DNA of 64,000 bases from Palsa-504 sp963753225 (GCA_963753225.1 CAVWBQ010000010.1:1-64000), one strand, 5' to 3'; shown: positions 53,237 through 61,609, counted from the stretch's first letter. Numbers and translations are program-made. The notes: a model not told the origin generated them from the sequence alone.

Positions 53237-54475
53237 ATGCCAGGCGCGGCCGCGAACCAGGGCACGAGCCGGCTGGCTATCCGCGCGGACAGGGCATTCG
53301 ACGGGCGCGAGATGATCCCCGGCGGGGCATTGGTCCTATGTGCTAGCGGCCAGATCGTGGGAATCGAGCCCGGCACCGCGCCGGCGCCGGATGGCTGGCC
53401 GGTCGCGGAATTTCCCGGCGCCACCGTGCTCCCGGGCATGATCGATTGTCACGTCCACCTGTGCGGGGATTCCCGCAACGGCGCCCTGGACCGCCTGGCA
53501 GGCCATAGCGACGACGAACTCGGCCAGGTTATCGGGGCAGCCCTGCGCGCGCAGCTCAGAGCCGGCGTCACCACCGTACGGGACCTGGGTGACCGCCGCT
53601 GGGCTGTCCTGGACTGGCGTCAGCGGGCCACCACTGACCAGGCCGGCTTCCCCAGCCCGGCGATCGTCGCATCAGGACCGCCGATCACCACCCCGGGCGG
53701 CCACTGCTGGTACATGGGCGGCGAAGCCGGACGTCCCGGCGAGCTTCGCGCCGCGGTCCGCGAACGCGCCGACCGCGGCGCCGACATCATCAAGATCATG
53801 GCCAGCGGCGGGGCCATGACGGCCGGCACCGACCTCCTGGCGTGCCAGTACAGCCTAGAGCAACTGTGGACCGTGGCCGACGAGGCGCACACCCGCGGGC
53901 TGGCGGTCACCGCGCACGCACACGGGCTGCCCGCGGTGATCCAGGCAGTCGACGCCGGCGTGGACGGGATCGAGCACTGCAGCTGCCTGACCGAGCGCGG
54001 GATCGAGGCGCCTGAGGACCTGCTCGAGCGGCTCGCCGCGGGCCGGATCTTCGTGTGCCCGACGCTGGGCAGGAAACCCGGCGCCACGCTCCCGCCAGCA
54101 ATGGCGGCGATCTATCAGCGCACCGGGCTGACCTGGCAGGCCCGCCAGGCCCTGGCCGGCAAGCTGCACGCGGCCGGGGTCATCATCGCCTCGGGCGCTG
54201 ACGCTGGCATCAGCGCCGGCAGACCGCACGGCATCCTCGCGAACGCGATAGCCGACCTGGTGGCCGGCGGCATCCCGGCCGCAGACGCTCTCGCCTCAGC
54301 CACCTCGGTCGCAGCCCGCGCCTGCGGCCTGGGCGACCGCAAGGGACGGCTCCGCGCCGGCTACGACGCGGACCTGGTCGTCGTCGAGGGCGATCCCCAC
54401 GCCGACATCCGCGCCCTCAGCGCAGTGCAAGCCGTCTACTTGAACGGCCAAGCGGTCACCCAGCTAGCCGCCTGA
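53237..54475 (+). CDS. Amidohydrolase (imidazolonepropionase-like)
   Basis: This 412-aa metal-dependent hydrolase has a TIM barrel with flanking beta sandwich. Metal and catalytic residues: H72 and H74 in IDCHVHL, K186 in DIIKIMASGG, H227 in VTAHAHGL, H247 in IEHCS and D322 in ASGADAG. The C-terminal GRLRAGYDADLVVVEGDP is typical. Substrate could be a cyclic amide, dipeptide or organophosphate-like compound; this cannot be told from sequence. It is transcribed opposite to the transposition genes but lies inside the outer pair of terminal repeats, so it may be transposon cargo. Confidence 0.9.
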   Translation: MPGAAANQGTSRLAIRADRAFDGREMIPGGALVLCASGQIVGIEPGTAPAPDGWPVAEFPGATVLPGMIDCHVHLCGDSRNGALDRLAGHSDDELGQVIGAALRAQLRAGVTTVRDLGDRRWAVLDWRQRATTDQAGFPSPAIVASGPPITTPGGHCWYMGGEAGRPGELRAAVRERADRGADIIKIMASGGAMTAGTDLLACQYSLEQLWTVADEAHTRGLAVTAHAHGLPAVIQAVDAGVDGIEHCSCLTERGIEAPEDLLERLAAGRIFVCPTLGRKPGATLPPAMAAIYQRTGLTWQARQALAGKLHAAGVIIASGADAGISAGRPHGILANAIADLVAGGIPAADALASATSVAARACGLGDRKGRLRAGYDADLVVVEGDPHADIRALSAVQAVYLNGQAVTQLAA

Positions 54476-54567
54476 ATGCCCGCAGACCGGGTGCATGTCA
54501 ACGATCGCTCTTTACTCTTTACGGTGTCGGCTTAAGTTAGCAATGGAGTGGCCTTGGACGACCCGGT

Positions 54568-54599
54568 CGCGTAGCCTCCCCCACTTTGTCCCGCTCTCC
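54568..54599 (-). repeat. Terminal inverted repeat, right
   Basis: Identical over 32 bp to the left copy at 50,199-50,230, in inverted orientation. The identity ends sharply beyond 32 bp, unlike the copy at 53,122. Confidence 0.85.
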
Positions 54600-54600
54600 T

Positions 54601-54738
54601 AGAAGCAGCGCACCCCCGCGTCTGCAGCGCCTCGGCGACCTGTCCGACATAGTCCCGCTGCGCCCCGGCGAACGACAGCGCCACATCCCACCGCCACCGC
54701 AGCCCGGTACCCGGGCCCGCACCGTCCGCTCCCGCCAT
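54601..54738 (-). pseudogene. N-terminal fragment of a TIR-domain gene
   Basis: The frame begins MAGADGAGPGTGLRWRWDVA, then LSFAGAQRDYVGQVAEALQT, closely matching the start of the TIR domain at 47,206. One base is missing after CAGACGCGG; in the corrected frame the next residues read VRCF, as expected, before the transposon end cuts in. The leader upstream is also shared with the intact gene. It is a paralogue destroyed by the transposon. Confidence 0.75.
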
Positions 54739-54756
54739 GACAACCGAGTCTCCCAC

Positions 54757-55253
54757 CGATCGCGGCAGGAGACCTACGCCTCCGCACTCAGCGTGGCTGT
54801 CGGAAATCGGTCGTTTCCCCTACACCGGGTTGTCCGGGGCGCCGTCAGGGATGTCATGGCCGGGGTAGCTCAACGCAGATCGTTTCATGTGCGCGTTTCG
54901 CTCGCCCGCCTGTTTGCAGCGGCCCGTGAAACGCGTCCGGCCCTGATCGGGCACTGTCAGGCTGGCTGTTTCATGGGTGACCGCTGTGAAACACCGCCCC
55001 GTTCGCCGGCATGGGCCGCCGCAGCCGAGATGATCACCCGGGCCCCGCTGCCCGGTCAGCCGGCCGGACGATGGCGGCGGCCGCTCTTGGAGGGGCCGCC
55101 GCGCGACCGTCGTCCGTGTGTCTCCGGTCGGAAGCGCCCGCGACCGCTTCGCGAGCAGCTGGCGCAGCGTGGGGGGCGACGAAGCCCGCCGTCCCGGTAG
55201 CCGCCAGCGGTCCGGGGCCGGCTTCGGCCTGCCCGCGCGCCGGGGCCGGGTCA
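54757..55253. other. Intergenic stretch without a supported gene
   Basis: Open frames on both strands are Arg/Pro-rich shadows. No repeat or RNA recognised. Confidence 0.4.
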
Positions 55254-57497
55254 TCAGGGCGTGGTGACCATGGCGGTTGTCCACCCGGAGGCGGCGGGCC
55301 CGTTGACCGACTTGATCCGGATGTAGTAGCGGGTGCGGCGGCGCAGTCCGGTCAGGGTGTAGGTCCTGGTCGCCGGGCCGGCCGTGGAAGTCGTGACTCC
55401 GGTGGTGAATGCGGGGCTGGTCGCGGCCTGGATGGTGAACCCCGTGACTGCCGCGGCCGGGTTCTCGGTCCAGGTGAGATCTATCGAGGCTGATGCCAAG
55501 CCTTGCGCGTAAGCCCGGGTGGTCAGGTTCGCGGGCGCCGCCGGCACCGGCCGGGGGACCAGGATCGAGGCGGTGCTGGACCAGGCGGAGTTGCTGACCT
55601 GGTTCTCGGCCCGGACCCGGTAGTAGTAGGTCGTGCCCTGCGCCACGCCGCTGTCGGTGTAGGAGGTGGCTGCCGGGCCGGCGAGGATGTCGGTCACGCC
55701 GCTGGTGAACCCGGAGTTGGTCGCCCGCTGGATCCGCAGGCGTGTCGCCGGGGCGGTACCGGCGTGGGCCGTCCAGGTCAGCGACACCGATGACCCGGCG
55801 AGGGTGGCTGCCAGGCCTGCCGGTGCTGCCGGGACCGTCGTGTACACGACGGTGACGGTGCTGGACCAGGCGGAGTTGCTGGCCTCGTTCTCGGCCCGGA
55901 CCCGGTAGTAGTAGGTCGTGCCCTGCACCACGTTGGTGTCGGTGTAGGAGGTGGCTGCCGCGCCGAGCGGGAAGTCGGCCAGTCCGGTGGTGAAGCCGGG
56001 GTCGGTCGCCCGCCGCACCACCATGTGCGCAACCGGCGCCGCGCCGGGGGTATCGGTCCAGTTCAGGGTCACCCCGGCGGGCGGGCCGGATACCGGGCCG
56101 GTGACCGCTCCCGTCAGGCGGGCGGGGGCGGCCGGGACGGTGGTGAACGTGATGGAGACCGGGTCGGACCAGCCGGATGCGGTGGCGTCGTTCTCGGCCC
56201 GGACCCGGTAGTAGTAGGTCGCGCCTTCGGCTACCGCCGTGTCGGTGTAAGAGGTGGCTGCCGCGCCGGCGGTGAAGTCGGTCACCCCGGCGGTGAACCC
56301 GGGGCCGGACGCCCGTTCGACCCGCACCCGTGTCGCGGCCGGGTCCGTCGTGTTGTCGGTCCAGGTGAGCGCCACGCCAGACGGCGGCCCGGACACCGGG
56401 CCAGCGAGCGCGGCCGCCAGCCCAGACGGCGCGGCCAGCGGCGGCGCGGTCGGGGACGCGCTGATCACCGACACCGTGCCAGCGCCGCCGTTGGCCACGT
56501 AGGCGGTGTGAGCAGTGGGGTCCACCGCCACCCCTTCCGGCCGGGAGCCGACGGGGATGGTGGCGGTCACGGTGCGGGTCGCCGCGTCGATCACCGACAC
56601 CGTGCCATCGGCGTTGTTGGTCACGTAGACGGTCCCGGCGGCGGGGTCCACCGCCACCCCTTCCGGGTAGGTGCCGACGGGGATGGTGGCGGTCACGGCG
56701 CGGGTCGCCGCGTCGATCACCGACACCGTGCCAGCGCCGACGCTGTCGGTCACGTAGACGGTCCCGGCGGCGGGGTCCACCGCCACCCCGTCCGGGTAGG
56801 AGCCGACGGGGATGGTGGCGGTCACGGTGCGGGTCGCCGCGTCGATCACCGACACCGTGCCATCGGCGCTGTCGGTCACGTAGACGGTCCCGGCGGCGGG
56901 GTCCACCGCTACCCCGGACGGGCTGGTGCCGACGGGGATGGTGGCGGTCACGGTGCGGGTCGCCGCGTCGATCACCGACACCGTGCCAGCGCCGACGTTG
57001 TTGGTCACGTAGACGGTCCCGGCGGCGGGGTCCACCGCTACCCCGGACGGGCTGGTGCCGACGGGGATGGTGGCGGTCACGGCGCGGGTCGCCGCGTCGA
57101 TCACCGACACCGTGCCATCGTTTTCGTTGGTCACGTAGACGGTCCCGGCGGCGGGGTCCACCGCCACCCCGACCGGGCCGTTACCGACGGGGATGGTGGC
57201 GGTCACGGCGCGGGTCGCCGCGTCGATCACCGACACCGTGCCAGCGCTCACCGTGCCATCGCTGTTACGGTTGGTCACGTAGACGGTCCCGGCGGCGGGG
57301 TCCACCGCCACCCCGAACGGGGAGGTGCCCACGGGGATGGTAGCGGTCACGGTGTAGCCGCTCGCCGCCGAGGCGGGCACCGCGCCGGCCGTCAGCGACA
57401 GCGCGGCCGCCGCGGTGACGATGGCGGCGCCGCGCCAGCGGGCTGAGGTCCTGCCGCGCTGGCCGGCGCTGGCATGATGGTCCCGCCGTACGCGCAT
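55254..57497 (-). CDS. Secreted YVTN beta-propeller protein with fibronectin type III domains
   Basis: This 747-aa protein starts at MRVRRDHHASAGQRGRTSAR with GGGGA upstream. Signal peptide: basic n-region, hydrophobic GAAIVTAAAALSLTAGAVPA, cleavage near ASA. Residues ~45-380 are about eight ~42-residue YVTN repeats (AVTATIPVGTSPSGVAVDPA then AGTVYVTN and GTVSVIDAATR), expected to close a propeller. The rest is about four fibronectin type III domains (for example PAAPARLTGAVTGPVSGPPA, then TYYYRVRAENEASNSAWSS). No anchor or sorting signal, so it is probably released. Repeats are nearly identical at DNA level. Likely role in binding or adhesion. Confidence 0.87.
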   Translation of the reverse strand: MRVRRDHHASAGQRGRTSARWRGAAIVTAAAALSLTAGAVPASAASGYTVTATIPVGTSPFGVAVDPAAGTVYVTNRNSDGTVSAGTVSVIDAATRAVTATIPVGNGPVGVAVDPAAGTVYVTNENDGTVSVIDAATRAVTATIPVGTSPSGVAVDPAAGTVYVTNNVGAGTVSVIDAATRTVTATIPVGTSPSGVAVDPAAGTVYVTDSADGTVSVIDAATRTVTATIPVGSYPDGVAVDPAAGTVYVTDSVGAGTVSVIDAATRAVTATIPVGTYPEGVAVDPAAGTVYVTNNADGTVSVIDAATRTVTATIPVGSRPEGVAVDPTAHTAYVANGGAGTVSVISASPTAPPLAAPSGLAAALAGPVSGPPSGVALTWTDNTTDPAATRVRVERASGPGFTAGVTDFTAGAAATSYTDTAVAEGATYYYRVRAENDATASGWSDPVSITFTTVPAAPARLTGAVTGPVSGPPAGVTLNWTDTPGAAPVAHMVVRRATDPGFTTGLADFPLGAAATSYTDTNVVQGTTYYYRVRAENEASNSAWSSTVTVVYTTVPAAPAGLAATLAGSSVSLTWTAHAGTAPATRLRIQRATNSGFTSGVTDILAGPAATSYTDSGVAQGTTYYYRVRAENQVSNSAWSSTASILVPRPVPAAPANLTTRAYAQGLASASIDLTWTENPAAAVTGFTIQAATSPAFTTGVTTSTAGPATRTYTLTGLRRRTRYYIRIKSVNGPAASGWTTAMVTTP

Positions 57498-57832
57498 AAC
57501 CTGTCCCCTAACCGTGTCCCCGTTGCCCTGGTGCCGGGAGCTAGCCCCGCAGCCGGCAGGGCCGGTCACGGCAGGCCCAACCAACGATGTCGCTTAGCGT
57601 AGTCGAGTAGTTACAGTCTGTATATAGCGGGTGGCCGGATAGCCGCCGCTGACCCGCGTGCCGGTTACGTCACGTCGCAGGTTTCGGGCTTACCTTGGCC
57701 GCCAGCGCCGCCGGGCCCGGGCGCCAAGGCGCGCGCGGGCACTCTTTCGAGGTCACCTGGCACAGTCCGGATGGTAGCGGCGGGGGCTGACACTGGCCGG
57801 GTGATACAGCGGGTTATCACCCGGTCGCCGCG
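57498..57832. other. Upstream region of the propeller gene
   Basis: No gene is supported. It contains the second copy of the 20-bp sequence found at 40,557. The part around 57,598-57,630 is AT-rich and could be the promoter of the minus-strand gene. Confidence 0.4.
57680..57699 (+). repeat. 20-bp sequence repeated at 40,557
   Basis: Identical and same orientation as 40,557-40,576; also in a gene-free upstream region. Confidence 0.5.
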
Positions 57833-58125
57833 CTATCTATGCTGCCGGCGGGCGGGGCGCTTGAGGGTGTCCATGTTGAGGGTGTAGGCGTTGCGGATGC
57901 GGTGGATGCCGAAGTCGTTTGGGTTGATGGCCTGGCGGCTGATCGTGATGAGGCCGAGGTCCTGCAGGTCGGTCATGCCTTTGCCGCGGGTGTCGTCGCT
58001 GACTGCGTAGTAGTCGGCGAGGGCTTTGGGGCTGATCCATATCGGTCTGAGTGCGGCGAACTGCGGGGGTTGAAGGCGTGCTGGTCGAGGAGGATCAGGA
58101 GGAAGGCGAGGCCGGCGCCAGGCGC
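57833..58125 (-). pseudogene. C-terminal fragment of a winged-helix plasmid-type protein
   Basis: The frame reads IWISPKALADYYAVSDDTRG, then KGMTDLQDLGLITISRQAIN and PNDFGIHRIRNAYTLNMDTL, ending KRPARRQHR before TAG. This is a winged-helix C-terminal domain like those of replication or regulatory proteins. Upstream the sense (LAFLLILLDQHAFNP) continues only after a one-base frame change, and the N-terminus is absent. Confidence 0.6.
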
Positions 58126-58263
58126 CCCCCGCCGGGCAGAGAGATTGCAGCGCCTAAATTAGCCGGAAACAAACAGCCAGAAAGGACATTCCCTACGCCT
58201 TAACAGATGCGATCTACTCCAGTCGCGGCGCGGCCGCGATCCTCGGCGGTGTGAGGTCGCTGG

Positions 58264-58762
58264 CTATGGGTAGGCGGTCCGGCCGTCCGGGGTGATCGCG
58301 ATGGCGCCCGGGACCGCCCCGACGGGGATCGCGGGCCCGGCGGTGTTGGTGCGAGTACGGATCGGCGTCACCGTGCCCGAGGCAGAGTTCGCCACGTAGG
58401 CGGTCCGGCCGTCCGGGGTGATCGCGATGACGCCCGGGAACCCCCCGACGGGGATCGCGGGCCCGGCGGTGTTGGTGCGGGTGCGGATCGGCGTCACCGT
58501 GCCCGAGCGATAGTTCGTCACGTAGGCGGTCCGGCCGTCCGGGGTGATCGCGATGGCATACGGGCCGTCCCCGACGGGGATCGCGGGCCCGGCGGTGTTG
58601 GTGCGGGTACGGATCGGCGTCACCGTGCCCGAGGCAGAGTTCGCCACGTAGGCGGTCCGGCCGTCCGGGGTGATCGCGATGACGCCCGGGAACCCCCGAC
58701 GGGGATCGCGGGCCCGGCGGTGTTGGTGCGGCCGAAGACGGCGTACGAGCATTCCTGGGAGC
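58264..58762 (-). pseudogene. Fragment of a YVTN/YncE-like propeller gene with a frameshift
   Basis: Four ~42-residue repeats read IAITPDGRTAYVANSASGTV and TPIRTRTNTAGPAIPVG. No start codon or signal peptide. In the first repeat (near 58,693) a C tract is one base shorter than in the otherwise identical repeat near 58,441, shifting the frame. It ends at a stop after DGRTAYP. It is unrelated in consensus to the intact propeller gene at 55,254, so it comes from a different gene. Confidence 0.7.
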
Positions 58763-58821
58763 TCTCATCAGTTACGGTAAGGATTGTCCCCATTCCTTAA
58801 AGTAATCCCGGGTGGTGTCCA

Positions 58822-59538
58822 ATGACGGTCAGCAAGATGCTTACCTCCACTGACATCGAGGCCAGGCTCGGCAAGGAGGGCGTGGCCGAGGCAGCGGCCA
58901 GCTTGTGGCCGGTGGACTGCCAGACCTGCGGGCAGCCCCTCGGCCTTCGCCCGCCGGCCTTGTGCGTCGATGACGTGGGCACGTTCGCGATGGCCACCTT
59001 GCACCACGACCGCTGCCGCGCCCCGGGATGGAACGACGGCCCCCTGACGGGCACCAGCGGAGCCCTGGTCACTCACCGGACGCGACTGGCCATGCCGCCG
59101 CTGAGCGACCTGCGAGGCACCGGACTCGGGCAGATTCCGGTGATGGTGGTCAACCCCTCGATGGAGAACGTGATCCTGGTCCCGGACGACGACGGGAAGT
59201 GGCATCCGCAGATGCACGCAGTGTTCTCCGCCATGGGCATGGCCCCGCCCGGGCCGGAATTGCGGGTGTACAAGCCCATCACCGGCGCCGCCGCCCGGCT
59301 AACCCCCAGCGCGGTCACGATCACCATGAAGATGCCCGCGCCGAGCGACGCTTACGAGTGCGCGCTGACCGCCAGCGACACCCGGTTCGCCGAGGAGATC
59401 TCCAGCCAGCGGGGCATCATGCTCGCCGTCACCTACGCCGCCGACCCGGACTCCGACGACGACCTGGTCAGCCAGGTCCAGGACGCGCTGCGCACCGGCC
59501 GCATGCTGTGCGGATGGGTGTCCCTGTCTGGCGGATAA
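58822..59538 (+). CDS. Hypothetical protein
   Basis: This 238-aa protein has balanced composition throughout. It contains a CxxC pair (VDCQTCGQPLGLRPPALC), then HHDRCRAPGWNDG, suggesting a metal site, followed by an alpha/beta domain (IPVMVVNPSMENVILVPDDD, LRVYKPITGAAARLTPSAVT, RGIMLAVTYAADPDSDDDLV). No signal peptide or membrane segment. Family not recognised; probably soluble and intact. The ATG has no strong ribosome-binding site. Confidence 0.7.
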   Translation: MTVSKMLTSTDIEARLGKEGVAEAAASLWPVDCQTCGQPLGLRPPALCVDDVGTFAMATLHHDRCRAPGWNDGPLTGTSGALVTHRTRLAMPPLSDLRGTGLGQIPVMVVNPSMENVILVPDDDGKWHPQMHAVFSAMGMAPPGPELRVYKPITGAAARLTPSAVTITMKMPAPSDAYECALTASDTRFAEEISSQRGIMLAVTYAADPDSDDDLVSQVQDALRTGRMLCGWVSLSGG

Positions 59539-59630
59539 CCGGCCGCGCTGGCGCTCAAGTTGGGCCCGCCCCCGCGCGACCTCACGCCATCCGGGGGGCC
59601 CTGGCCACCACCCACGTGCGATCACACCCA

Positions 59631-59700
59631 CTAGCTGGTCGGCTCTTGCCATTTCCAGGGTTGCGATGGGGTTCCGTCTGGCTCGCGCCCGAACGGGTAG
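59631..59700 (-). pseudogene. C-terminal tail remnant of a repeat protein
   Basis: The minus strand encodes SYPFGREPDGTPSQPWKWQE then PTS and a stop. This matches the C-terminal signature of the repeat protein at 49,478 (RFGREADGSPSAPWGWEDLD). Only the tail remains, pointing away from the repeat gene that begins 24 bp away on the other strand. Confidence 0.6.
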
Positions 59701-59723
59701 CTGGAGGCGACCGGGGCGCCGCC

Positions 59724-60456
59724 ATGGAGCTGGCCGATCTGCTGTACGACCGCGGGGACCTGGACGGACTGCGGGCCCGGGCCGACGCCGGCGACCGGGG
59801 CGCCGCCTGGTTGCTGGCCGAGCTGCTGGCCGAGCGCGGGGACCTGGACGGACTTCGGGCCCAGGCCTACGCCGGCGACGGGCACGCCGCCGGGCGGCTG
59901 GCCGGACTGCTCGCCGAGCGGGGACCTGGACAAGGCCGAGCAGCTCCTGCGCATCCTCCTCGACGCAGGCGACCCGCACGCCGCCGTGCAGCTGGCCGGA
60001 CTGCTCGCCGAGCACGGGGACCTGGACGAGGCCGAGCAGCTCCTGCGCGCCCGCGCCGACGCCGGCCACCCGGACGCCGCCAGGCCGCTGGCCGAGCTGC
60101 TGTACGACACCGGGGACCTGAACGGACTGCGGGCCCGGGCCGACGCCGGCGACCGGGGCGCCGCCGGGCCGCTGGCCAGGCTGCTCGCCGAGCGCGGTGA
60201 CCTGAACGAGGCCGAGCAGCTCCTGCGCACCGACGCCGACGCCGGCGACGGTGACGCCGACCGGCTAGCTGCGCTGCTGGCGCAGCGCGGCCGGGGCGAA
60301 GAAGCAGCGATTGCGGAGGTTCGGGCTGAACCCGGACGGGTCAGTTGCCCGCGGGTAAAGGGCGTCACGCCCTGGGCCCTCACATCCGCCGTACACGGCG
60401 CCCGGCTGTGCCCACGCATCTGGCCGCTATCAGAGGTAATGACCCCTTACCTCTGA
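59724..60456 (+). pseudogene. Helical-repeat protein with a frameshift
   Basis: Repeats of ~33-36 residues (MELADLLYDRGDLDGLRARA, AEQLLRARADAGHPDAARPL) resemble Sel1/TPR-like repeats. The first three repeats are in one frame to about 59,925; the rest continue in another frame from about 59,930 (GDLDKAEQLLRILLDAGDPH) to 60,456. Comparison of repeats shows two G residues missing near GAGCGGGGACCTGG. The first ATG lies inside a repeat, so the N-terminus is also lost. Confidence 0.65.
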
Positions 60457-60459
60457 TAA
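60427..60459. repeat. 33-bp near-palindrome, site 1
   Basis: Left arm CTATCAGAGGTAA, 7-bp centre TGACCCC, right arm TTACCTCTGATAA; the arms match at 12 of 13 positions. It lies 32 bp upstream of the first PadR promoter. The 13-7-13 geometry is like that of tyrosine-recombinase core sites, although an operator is also possible. Confidence 0.8.
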
Positions 60460-60490
60460 CACGAGTGGCGCTGGCTGGCTGACTTGATGC

Positions 60491-60525
60491 TTGTTCTCTA
60501 CCTAGGGGCTTGCTAGAGTTCGACC
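60491..60525 (+). promoter_or_regulatory. Leaderless promoter with overlapping operator, module 1
   Basis: -35 TTGTTC, 17-bp spacer, -10 TAGAGT, and the ATG six bases after the -10, leaving no room for a ribosome-binding site: a leaderless mRNA is predicted. An inverted repeat with arms CTCTACC and GCTAGAG and a 9-bp centre (60,496-60,518) overlaps the promoter, as expected for PadR autoregulation. The same arrangement occurs at 62,389. Confidence 0.8.
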
Positions 60526-60873
60526 ATGACTGGTAAGAAGCGGGCCAGCCCGCGGATGACGATCCCGACCCAGCTGGTGCTGCGCGCGTTGCTGGCCGAG
60601 CCCACGCAGGAGATGTACGGCCTGCAGGTCTGCGAGCAGGCAGGGTTGCCTAGCGGTACCATCCACCCGATCCTGGCCCGGCTCGAGCACGAGCACGGCT
60701 GGGTTATCTCCCGCTGGGAGGACATCAGCCCCCAAGACGAGGGCCGACCCCGCCGCCGTTACTACCGGCTGACCGAGGATGGCGCCGAGCGGGCCCGCAT
60801 CGCCCTGGCCGAGGCCACCACCTCGGTCACCGCCCTGGAACTGCGCCCGCGTGCCGCCGGCGGCCTAGCATGA
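60526..60873 (+). CDS. PadR-family transcriptional regulator, module 1
   Basis: This 115-aa winged-helix protein contains MTIPTQLVLRALLAEPTQEM, YGLQVCEQAGLPSGTIHPIL, then ARLEHEHGWVISRWED and RPRRRYYRLTEDG, the full PadR wing. It starts at an ATG directly behind a predicted -10 box. It ends in an ATGA overlap with the next gene. About four-fifths of its residues match the second copy at 62,424. It probably binds the inverted repeat over its promoter and represses the module until a signal arrives. Confidence 0.9.
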   Translation: MTGKKRASPRMTIPTQLVLRALLAEPTQEMYGLQVCEQAGLPSGTIHPILARLEHEHGWVISRWEDISPQDEGRPRRRYYRLTEDGAERARIALAEATTSVTALELRPRAAGGLA

Positions 60874-61337
60874 CGGCGAACCGGGGCGACAGACCCCTCA
60901 GTGCGGACCTCACCCGCCCCCTGGTCAGCGCCCTCGTCCGCAGCGCCGACGGCGCCCCCGTTTCCGCTGCCGAACCCTGCCCGCGCTGCGGCACCCCCAG
61001 GATCGGCCAGTATCTGTTCTGCGAAGCCTGCGGCTGGAATTTCACCGCTCCTCGCTTTATCCCTTCCGACCCCTCCCCCATCAACGCCCTCGCCGAGAAG
61101 CGGCGCGCGCGTACGGAGGTGCGGGTGGCCGGGCGGCTGGTGGCGGCGGCAGCCCGGGTGCTGCCGGTTGGGGACAGGACCCGGTATGCCGAGGAGCTCC
61201 GGTCGGAGCTGTGGGAGATCGCGCGGGCCGGCGGGGGCTGGCGGCCGCAGCTGGGGCACGCGGCCCGGCTGGTGATAGCGGCTCCGCGGCTGCGCGCTGG
61301 GTTGCGGATCCCGCGGCGGCGCGGCGCGGTGCCGTGA
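60870..61337 (+). CDS. Module middle protein 1, zinc ribbon plus RYAEELRSELWE domain
   Basis: This 155-aa protein is coupled to padR by ATGA and to the next gene by GTGA. The N-terminal half has a zinc ribbon (CPRCGTPRIGQYLFCEACGW). The C-terminal half reads VAAAARVLPVGDRTRYAEEL, then RSELWEIARAGGGWRPQLGH, shared with the second module (RYAEEYRSELWELARAG). That shared part is basic and helical and likely binds a partner or membrane. The N-terminal parts of the two modules differ completely, so this is a domain swap between otherwise paralogous cassettes. Confidence 0.75.
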   Translation: MTANRGDRPLSADLTRPLVSALVRSADGAPVSAAEPCPRCGTPRIGQYLFCEACGWNFTAPRFIPSDPSPINALAEKRRARTEVRVAGRLVAAAARVLPVGDRTRYAEELRSELWEIARAGGGWRPQLGHAARLVIAAPRLRAGLRIPRRRGAVP

Positions 61338-61609
61338 TCCGGGCGGTGACGGCGGTGCTCAGGCGGGCCGGGAAGGTGGCGGCCGGGATAGTGCCGGCGG
61401 TTATGGTGGCCGGGCTCGGCCTGCCCGCCCTCGGAGTCCTGGTTCTCCTGGCTGTCCTGGCGGATGCCTCTAAGCTCCGGGCCTTAGCTCTGCCCTCTGT
61501 TCCGTCGCCTCCGGGGCTAGGGCAGCGATGGCGGGTCATCCCGGCCATCATCGCCACTCGGACTTTACTTAATCGTTATCCAAGCGTACTGGTCTTTGAG
61601 TTTTTGTAG
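61334..61609 (+). CDS. Module small membrane protein 1
   Basis: This 91-aa protein has a GTG start overlapping the upstream stop. A basic N-terminus (MIRAVTAVLRRAGKVAAG) precedes one strong hydrophobic stretch (VMVAGLGLPALGVLVLLAVL). The C-terminus after about residue 45 is not conserved with module 2. Corresponding position and N-terminal sequence to the protein at 63,418 make it the third gene of the module. Confidence 0.72.
   Translation: MIRAVTAVLRRAGKVAAGIVPAVMVAGLGLPALGVLVLLAVLADASKLRALALPSVPSPPGLGQRWRVIPAIIATRTLLNRYPSVLVFEFL

Larger units (their letters stand above)
50199..54599 (-). mobile_element. ISKra4-type transposon with resolvase and amidohydrolase passenger
   Basis: A 32-bp sequence beginning GGAGAGCGGGACAAAGTGGG lies at 50,199-50,230 and, inverted and identical, at 54,568-54,599. 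A diverged inverted copy at 53,122-53,154 shares about 50 bp with the left end. So either a 2.96-kb core element (50,199-53,154) or a 4.4-kb element including the amidohydrolase gene moved here. Genes: transposase, pRiA4b ORF-3 protein, resolvase (all minus strand) and a plus-strand amidohydrolase. The outer ends separate two pieces of one minus-strand host gene, which favours the larger unit. No clean target duplication seen. Confidence 0.7.

Noticed and set aside
58768..59217. Minus-strand frames antisense to the hypothetical gene at 58,822
   Set aside because: They lie wholly opposite a better-balanced frame and show no motif.
60427..60459. Palindromes read as factor-independent terminators
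   Set aside because: The stems are AT-rich, are not followed by a T run, and site 1 and site 2 lie directly upstream of promoters rather than after genes.
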